Source: Hemerocallis citrina (Eukaryota; Streptophyta; Magnoliopsida; Asparagales; Asphodelaceae). Taken from it: a DNA stretch of 64,000 bases. The notes under the pieces were generated by a model that worked only from the letters and a program-made list of their open reading frames with translations, did no database searches and was not told the origin of the DNA. The DNA is taken from assembly GCA_017893485.1 (NCBI GenBank), contig CM030362.1, positions 30,794,089 to 30,858,088 on the forward strand, in the 5' to 3' direction. Both the position numbers and the translations under genes were made by a program. Positions within the stretch are counted from its first letter, which is position 1. Each line of letters opens with the position of its first letter. Below, piece after piece: positions 57,891 through 64,000 of this stretch.

Positions 57891-58448
57891 AAAGTTTGCT
57901 GTGATAATGGAGTATGAGAACAATATAAGACTTAAGAGGAAGTACTCTCCCGTTTGAAACGTTAAAGTTTTTTCAGCTTTTACAAGCCAATAATATTCAA
58001 TATGACTTCAAGCATTTAGACTGTTGATTTTTTCTAGGAAAAATTTTGAACTCTTTACTTTCATATTTCCATATTGATTTCCTTAATTGATTAAAGTTAT
58101 TTTATTAATTTGTCTCCATAAGAGTATAAGACCATAACTCTCATATAATATTAATATTTTTTTAAAAAAAAGGTGCTCAATTGTAGTAATCCTCGTGCTT
58201 TAAGTAATGAATTTTAACACCTAACATCCTATATATAACTTATGTGGAGGTAATTTAGTCATTATTATATTTTGAGGTGCCGGTTTCATCTCAAATTTCA
58301 ACCATTTTCAACCTTTTATAGTCAACAAATTAAATAGCTTCTCGTGCCACTTAGAAAAACCCTAAAAACTAAACGTATTCAAAATTCTGAAGTCATTGAA
58401 TTTGAATATGACTTTTCATTAAATGTGACCACAACCACTCACCACCTT

Positions 58449-58456
58449 TATAAATA
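58449..58456 (+). promoter_or_regulatory. TATA box of the PIP-like peptide gene
   Basis: TATAAATA, 153 bp before the start codon, followed by a CT-rich stretch and CATAGCTAGCTAACTC, a typical plant core promoter layout. Confidence 0.65.
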
Positions 58457-58601
58457 CTCTTCCCCCTTCAACCATAGCTAGCTAACTCATTACTCATCAA
58501 CAATTAAACCTAGCTAGAATTCATATATACTTACAGTTCGATCTCCTTCTCTAGCTCCCTCTTAAGCTGATCCCAAAAATCTTTCTTGATTAATTTCAAG
58601 T

Positions 58602-58826
58602 ATGAACTCGCTAAAGAAGCAAGCGATTTTGCTTATTGTCGTTGTCTCGGTCATGTTTATGAGCATGCAATGCACGGTTGCGATAAGGCAGATGCCAGCA
58701 GCTGAGAAGTTTGACGGGGAGAAGTACTTGTCTTTCCCGACGATGGGTGAGAAGGTGAAGGAGTCTATGGCATTGTGGATGGCGCAACTACCTATGGGAC
58801 CTAGCCCCAAAGGTGCTGGACATTAA
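58602..58826 (+). CDS. PIP/PIPL-type secreted peptide precursor
   Basis: 74 residues in one exon. Residues 1-28 form a signal peptide: KK, then the hydrophobic run AILLIVVVSVMFM, then a small-residue region. A variable middle part follows, and the precursor ends in MGPSPKGAGH. PAMP-induced peptides (PIP) and PIP-like precursors have the same size, a signal peptide and a C-terminal SGPSxxGxGH motif. Here the S before GPS is M, while G, P, S, G and GH are kept. In the family the last 11-13 residues are released outside the cell, often with hydroxylated P, and are sensed by a leucine-rich-repeat receptor kinase in immune or growth signalling. A TATA box lies 153 bp upstream. The motif supports the family; the role is inferred. 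Confidence 0.85.
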   Translation: MNSLKKQAILLIVVVSVMFMSMQCTVAIRQMPAAEKFDGEKYLSFPTMGEKVKESMALWMAQLPMGPSPKGAGH

Positions 58827-60485
58827 TAAGAGGTTGCATGCATTCTAGGGTTCAAACAAATCGTAGCACTAATATAGTACTTGTAAAGATTCAATACCAG
58901 AAGCATATATGCGCTAATATGTATTTAATTTTTTTGTTTGTTTTCTTTTTATAAGAAAATGTGAGTTGTGTTCAATTTTTGCTTCGTTAAGGAAGGAATA
59001 ATGAAGCAAACATACAATTTTATTGTAAGATCGATGATTTTCTAACATATGTATTATATAGATGGTCCTAAATAAGGGTTAGTTCGTTCAAAGATTTGTG
59101 CCAAAATAATGGATGCAAAGATTAAGATATTGTTCATGTATTTGATTTTATTTTTATTTTCTTTTTTGGCTAATTAAATTATTCATGGATTTATAAATAG
59201 ACATCTTCAATTTGCCCTTACTTAATATGAGCTAGAATTTTTGATAATCTTAGATGAGCTAGATACTAAAAGTTTTTTTTGCTTCTTTTTTTAAGAAGAA
59301 GTTATATACTAAGTTTGATCAAATACAAACAAAAAATATGGGAACTATTTTGGTTCGAATGTGAGGCTTTCTCATATACTAGTAATCTTAGCTCCTACTT
59401 CCACAAATTAAATTTATATTTTATCAAAATTGAGGAATTTAATCTACACATGTGATGCATGTACTTATTTTTAAATTAGGGGATTTAAACTGCACAGACT
59501 ATGCACGTAAGTTGAATTTGTCTACAAATTACATAACCACAACTCTCTCATTATAATATTAGAGATTAGAGAGAGTGTTCTCGCATATAGTGTTCACAAA
59601 GATCTTTGTGAAGTTTCCAAAGATTTAGTATGTGGGATCCACCATAAACGATCTGCAAAGATCACTTTGATTTTTGTTGACAATGGTCCAAACAACTTGT
59701 ATTTTTGTGCTCATGCATCTTATCTTGTGAGACCATAAACATAATGAACAACATGGATCGCCTATATAAAGTCCCATCATATGCATATGCATTCATGTAC
59801 CGTGGAGAATTGTATATCGTTTTGCATATGCATCAAGAAGTTACCAAAGATAAGTTATTTTTATGCGTTCCCTTCTAACATTCATTCCATTTATTACCGA
59901 TAATAACCCACTCTTAACATGTGTAAATCTTGGATGAAAATTTCAGTATTAACCAGGGTAAATCTCTTTCACTTTGGCTGTTTATGCTCGCAGATCTACA
60001 TTTCACAAAGCAAATGATTAAATGTCCTGTTGGCCTTGTGCTGGTCAAAGAAATTTCATGTTAAATGGCAAATAATAAGACACATCAGTCACATGCACCA
60101 TATGCAAGTGTCATAAAACCAAACATTACACATGGATGTACAATTCACCAGTAAAACAGAGCATGACGAGGGAATTAACATGCTCAAAATACGACTGGGA
60201 TGAGCAGTATGACCCAATACCATTTTTTCCCCAAAAATCTAAAACGTTCAACATAAACTTCAATAACGCATAAATCCATACTAATCCTCATATGTGCTAT
60301 TCCAACTATAAAAAAACAAAAAACAAAAAAACATTATAATATCAACAGTAACAGCAACTATATCATAACCAATCTTTGGGGGTATCTGGGTCATTTCATC
60401 TGTTCACAAAGACTGATAATCTGCTTGAGTTGAGAGTAAAATCCTTCGAAGGATACAAAAGAGAAGCATGTTATCACTGTGCGGG
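58827..60485. other. Spacer between the peptide gene and SRP14
   Basis: Includes the 3' UTRs of both genes. AT-rich repeats with CACATGTGATGCATGT (59452-59467) and ATTATAATATTAGAGATTAG lie near 59550-59570. No other gene seen. Confidence 0.45.
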
Positions 60486-61977
60486 CTACGAAGCAGCAGG
60501 CTTCTTCGCATTCTTTGCAGCAGCTTTTTTCTTCTCTTTGCGTTCTCTTTTCTTCAACGCGCTCATGTGGGCTTTAAGAACTGTTGCATACGAAGCCTGG
60601 AAGCGTTGGTGCTCCTTTGCAGAGAGCTGCAATGACAATTAGTCGGTTTCAGCAAATCAGGAACAAGGGTCAACAAAATACCATACCATGAAAAACAGAA
60701 TATTTACTAAAAGGAAAGCTCAACTATTTCTACGAACAAAATATTACATCAAACATTCTGTTCTTTAAAGAAGAAAAACAGCCATAAAATTCACATAAGA
60801 ATGCAGCTGCATCCACCTAAGTCCTCTTTGATGGCTTCCTCATAGATTTGGGTAACAAACTTGAGGACTGATGATAATTTCCAGATGATTTATATACATA
60901 TTCCACAAAATCAGTTATTATTTGACAACTAACTAAGATATTCCATCTGAAATATAATTCTCCAAAATTTCAACAGATTCCAGCATTATATGAAACAAAT
61001 TGTACATGTCAGACCAGCCTAACCTAACCACATGTTCTTACAAAACAAGACATCAACGTCCACTTCCCTCCTGCTATATATTAAGCCCACGCAAGTACAA
61101 GTCCAAATAAGACTCCAAAACTCCAAAAATCTATATCAATTTGTAATTCATTAATCTGCATCTTCTATTTGTCTTTTTCTCTAAACAAAACCATAAAATC
61201 TGAGAAATACTTCATCAATGATCCTAAGTTCATACTTATCCTATGGTCCACAATAATGTTCTCGTCATTTCTTTCTTCAAATAACGAAGTAAAAGATAGT
61301 CAAACATGTTTCAAGAAACATACAAATAATTTGTGTCTAGTGCAGCTTAAAAGGAGGACTAACAATAGTCTTTACAGAAAAGCCTGCAATCATAATTTAT
61401 CTTCACTGTTATAAGAGTTAGGATATAGCCGTGTGGATCTTGGATGTGTGGCCTCACCTCACATGTATAATGCACAAGCTTTCTATATCTGTGCATCACA
61501 CTAATTCATAATAATTATCAAACTAATTATTATGCATTGATGAATGAGGCTCTCAGTTGACTAGCATTATGGTGGTGGTGGTGTTTGACCCAAAACCCTA
61601 GACCATGTTAGCCGTTACACAAAAAGCTAAAACTATCAGAATAACAACAGGTGTTAATTAAACAGGAGTGTAGGTTAAGTAATACACACCGAGGTAGAAA
61701 TTGTCTTCTTCCCGTCAGTAGCACGCACAAGACATCTATATTCAATAGCTTCACCATTAGTCTTCATTTTATTTCTCTTTGCCTTGCACTTCAGAGATGC
61801 TGAAATATGAAAGAACCCAGATGAATTAAAATTCTGCAAAATGCACTGTTCACTGGTCTGAGCATAAAGAGAAAAGAACTCACAGCGTTTGAGGGTGACC
61901 CAAACAGATCCCTTCTCTGTGGTCCGCTCATACATGCTCGTGAGCTCATTGAGGAATGGGTCTGGTTGTAAAAGAAC
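60486..61977 (-). CDS. SRP14: Signal recognition particle 14 kDa protein, first exon not in view
   Basis: Three coding exons on the minus strand: 61884-61977, 61690-61799 and 60486-60626, with GT-AG borders and consistent phases. Together they give 114 residues plus stop: VLLQPDPFLNELTSMYERTT, then WVTLKRSSLKCKAKRNK, EAIEYRCLVRATDGKKTIST, LSAKEHQRFQASYATVLK and a lysine-rich tail ending KKPAAS. SRP14 pairs with SRP9 on the Alu domain of SRP RNA and slows translation during targeting to the ER. Plant SRP14 begins MVLLQ; here VLLQ follows an acceptor (TTTCAG at 61983-61978), so the start codon lies in an upstream exon. No ATG next to a GT donor was found up to 62660, where a copia LTR starts, so exon 1 is probably beyond the window. 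Confidence 0.92.
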
Positions 61978-62663
61978 CTGAAACAGAAACAAGAAGAATT
62001 TCAATCAACTAACACACATTTTGGAAGAATGATAGACACAACACTTCCAGTTGAGAGAAACAAATATAATTGTTAAAAACAACAGTTGCTAACTTTTACA
62101 ATGAAAAGAGTAATAATCATAGATGCATCCAATTAATATATTAATATAGGAATATCAAACCAGCAGGGACCTTTTCAGTGCCACATAACTTGCTGGATGC
62201 AAAGGAGAATATTCAAAGGACACATAAATTTAATATCCACAATGATGTCTAATTGAATAATTTGTTAGCAGCTACACAAGACGAGTACTCACAGAATAGA
62301 TTAAGATGGTGCGAAAATATATTGATAGAAATAACTAAATAGTGTAGAAAGAAAGAAAAATATCTCAAAATATCGCATGACTAGCAGAGACAATTTGATG
62401 AAAATTAATATATAAGAGAAAGATCAATGCACAGGATCGGGAACATATCGTACTGCAATTCCAGAACAAAAAGGGGGAAGGAAACTAGATATAAGAAATG
62501 TTTTCATGAAATTCAATTCAACCAGATTATGGTTGAAGAATCTACCACAACTCGTAGTGCTAATAGCAGAAGTACACCACAAGCAATAGAAACTATCAAG
62601 ACTTAGATGAACCAACAATAAGCCACCACAATATATGCAAAATTTAAAAAAACACGATCAATA
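61978..62663 (-). other. Intron 1 of SRP14 (part)
   Basis: The minus strand ends with the tract TTCTTCTTGTTTCTGTTTCAG at 61978-61998. AT-rich, without other genes. Confidence 0.6.
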
Positions 62664-63231
62664 TGCAGAAATAACCAATATTTCTTATTCCCCGAGAAAT
62701 ACAAAGATTACAAAGAGATTACAACTCTCAATCTCTCTCCCTCACCTTTGAAACACTCGGCACAATCCCCTCTTGAAGTTGAACAATGATAACCGCTCAC
62801 CAATTCTCTCTAATCAGTTATATTCAATCCCTAGAGTACCCAACCATATATATATAGCCCCCAAGTAAACCCCAAAAGATAAACACAAATCCAGCTTATT
62901 GGGCTTTAAACTCGTCAGCCCATATAACACAGTGCTGCTGTCAGTCGACCGCACCACCAGGTCGGTCGACCGCAACGTGTAAAGCCAACTCCTGAGCTTT
63001 AGACCGGTCGACCACACGGTTGACTGTCCCGCTCTCTGTTGGACTCTGTACACTCGAAGAACCTTCTACAGTCAAGATCAGTTGACTGCACCCCCGGTCC
63101 GTCGATCGCAACTCTCCAGACTGCACATTTTCTACTTCTTGTTGTTGTCTCTTGCAGTCTTCGTCTTCTCCTCTTCTTCTCCAACTTGAAGTATTCAGTG
63201 CCTACGTGTATTTGAGGCCATAATCCTAACA
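62664..63231 (-). repeat. LTR (3') of another copia-type element cut by the window edge
   Basis: On the minus strand it begins TGTTAGGATTATGGCC and ends near TTATTTCTGCA, about 568 bp. A minus-strand TATATATATA box lies at 62847-62856. A purine tract (CCAAGTGGGAGAT) adjoins at 63232-63244, with the same arrangement as the element at 208-5995. The left border is estimated from the CA end. Confidence 0.65.
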
Positions 63232-64000
63232 ATCTCCCACTTGGACCAAATACACAACACTTCAAAGTTATTGTAATCTTTACCTCGCATTATTTCTGCC
63301 AATCTCCCACTTTCATGGAAGACTCAAGTACTCCACACTCTCATGAAGAACGCCTCCGCTAGTCCACCATGTGGAGTGCACCAACCACCCCTCATTGCCT
63401 CATGAAGGATGTGGTCCACCAATCGCATAGAGCACGAATACCGGAGAAACAACCTCCCGTATCGAATTCCGTGTTACAAGACTCCCCGACTCGCAGAATC
63501 TTCATCAACACTGGACATGGTTCAAAGCCTCTCAAAGCACCCTCTGCACTAGAAGCCTCTACAGACGACACCTCCACAATATCCGCAGACTATTCAACCC
63601 ATATAGTCTCATTTCGGTCACCCCCATCGATATCACCCTGCATATCGATACCAGTGCTCTCTATCTCACAAATGCGACTTGAAGCTTCGTCTGCCATATC
63701 GCAAAGTACCCTTACTGCAGCAACGTCTTGCCCTCTAGGATCACTTCCATGGCCAGCAACTCCTGCTAAATTAGTAACCTCCCTTCCACAACTGAAAGAA
63801 CTCGGTTGCACCCCACACAACCTACTACTCGATTATGGCTGAAAGTCAACTACAGGAGAAACGCCCCTCACGTCTCTAAGCAAATACAACGTTCCCTCAT
63901 GCTTCCCTTTTGCAATCACCCTTAAACATGCAGCTATATGTCACTCTCCACTACCAACTGTAGTAAACAACCCCTCTTTGTCTAGACTTCCAATCAAGAT
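63232..64000 (-). mobile_element. Internal 3' region of the right-edge LTR element
   Basis: A second purine block (AGTGGGAGATTGG on the minus strand) lies at about 63300-63312. The rest is of mixed composition. Open frames at 63369-63842 (plus) and 63590-63820 (minus) have no recognised domain, and no RNase H motif was found, so this may be a long 3' non-coding region. The element continues beyond 64000. Confidence 0.45.

Noticed and set aside
60376..60642. 88-residue plus-strand frame with AFFAAAFFFSLRS
   Set aside because: Antisense of the lysine-rich SRP14 C-terminus.
61675..62004. 109-residue continuous frame beginning MKFFLFLFQ
   Set aside because: Reads through two introns of SRP14. 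The first residues are the pyrimidine tract before the acceptor.
63369..63842. 157-residue plus-strand frame at the right edge
   Set aside because: No domain seen. It lies opposite to the LTR element's strand and is probably chance.

Overview
This window is nuclear DNA of a flowering plant, probably a eudicot. It carries spliced genes of plant families (LUC7, SRP14, a PIP-like secreted peptide), telo-box promoter sequence, and dense plant-type Ty1/copia, L1-type LINE, TRIM and MITE insertions. Only about 1.8 kb is clear host coding sequence; most of the rest is transposon-derived, microsatellite or AT-rich spacer.

Layout. 203-6000 is a Ty1/copia element on the minus strand with both LTRs, PBS, PPT and a 5-bp target duplication, but with most of gag-protease-integrase deleted. 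6541-6835 looks like a LINE 3' end, 7324-7938 is an unrecognised decayed reading frame, and 8030-9079 looks like a solo LTR. 9243-15725 is a full-length but dead L1-type LINE with a 17-bp target duplication. MITEs follow at 15791-15945 and 16139-16991.

18114-40103 is the main gene, a LUC7-family U1 snRNP splicing factor. It has 13 coding exons (414 residues) spread over 22 kb, and its second intron has U12-type (minor spliceosome) signals. Its introns hold a perfect 180-bp palindrome (28279-28458), a PIF-like MITE, an antisense LINE fragment and several tandem duplications.

41-55 kb is repeat territory: a possible unidentified exon, a second hairpin element, a higher-order tandem repeat of AGCAACTG units, and two related minus-strand copia copies. 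The left copia copy contains a complete TRIM and is cut by a second TRIM-like LTR terminus. 54378-54739 is a short retroposon with a 16-bp target duplication. 57.0-57.9 kb holds a degenerate tandem repeat and a tRNA-related SINE-like repeat.

58602-58826 encodes a small secreted PIP/PIPL-type signalling peptide precursor. 60486-61977 (minus) holds the three downstream coding exons of SRP14; its first exon is not visible and probably lies beyond the right edge, past a copia element whose LTR occupies about 62664-63231. The host genes share no operon-like organisation. LUC7 (splicing) and SRP14 (protein targeting) are housekeeping genes; the PIP-like peptide is a candidate immune or growth signal.

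All calls were made by reading the sequence. No alignment, expression data or database search was available.
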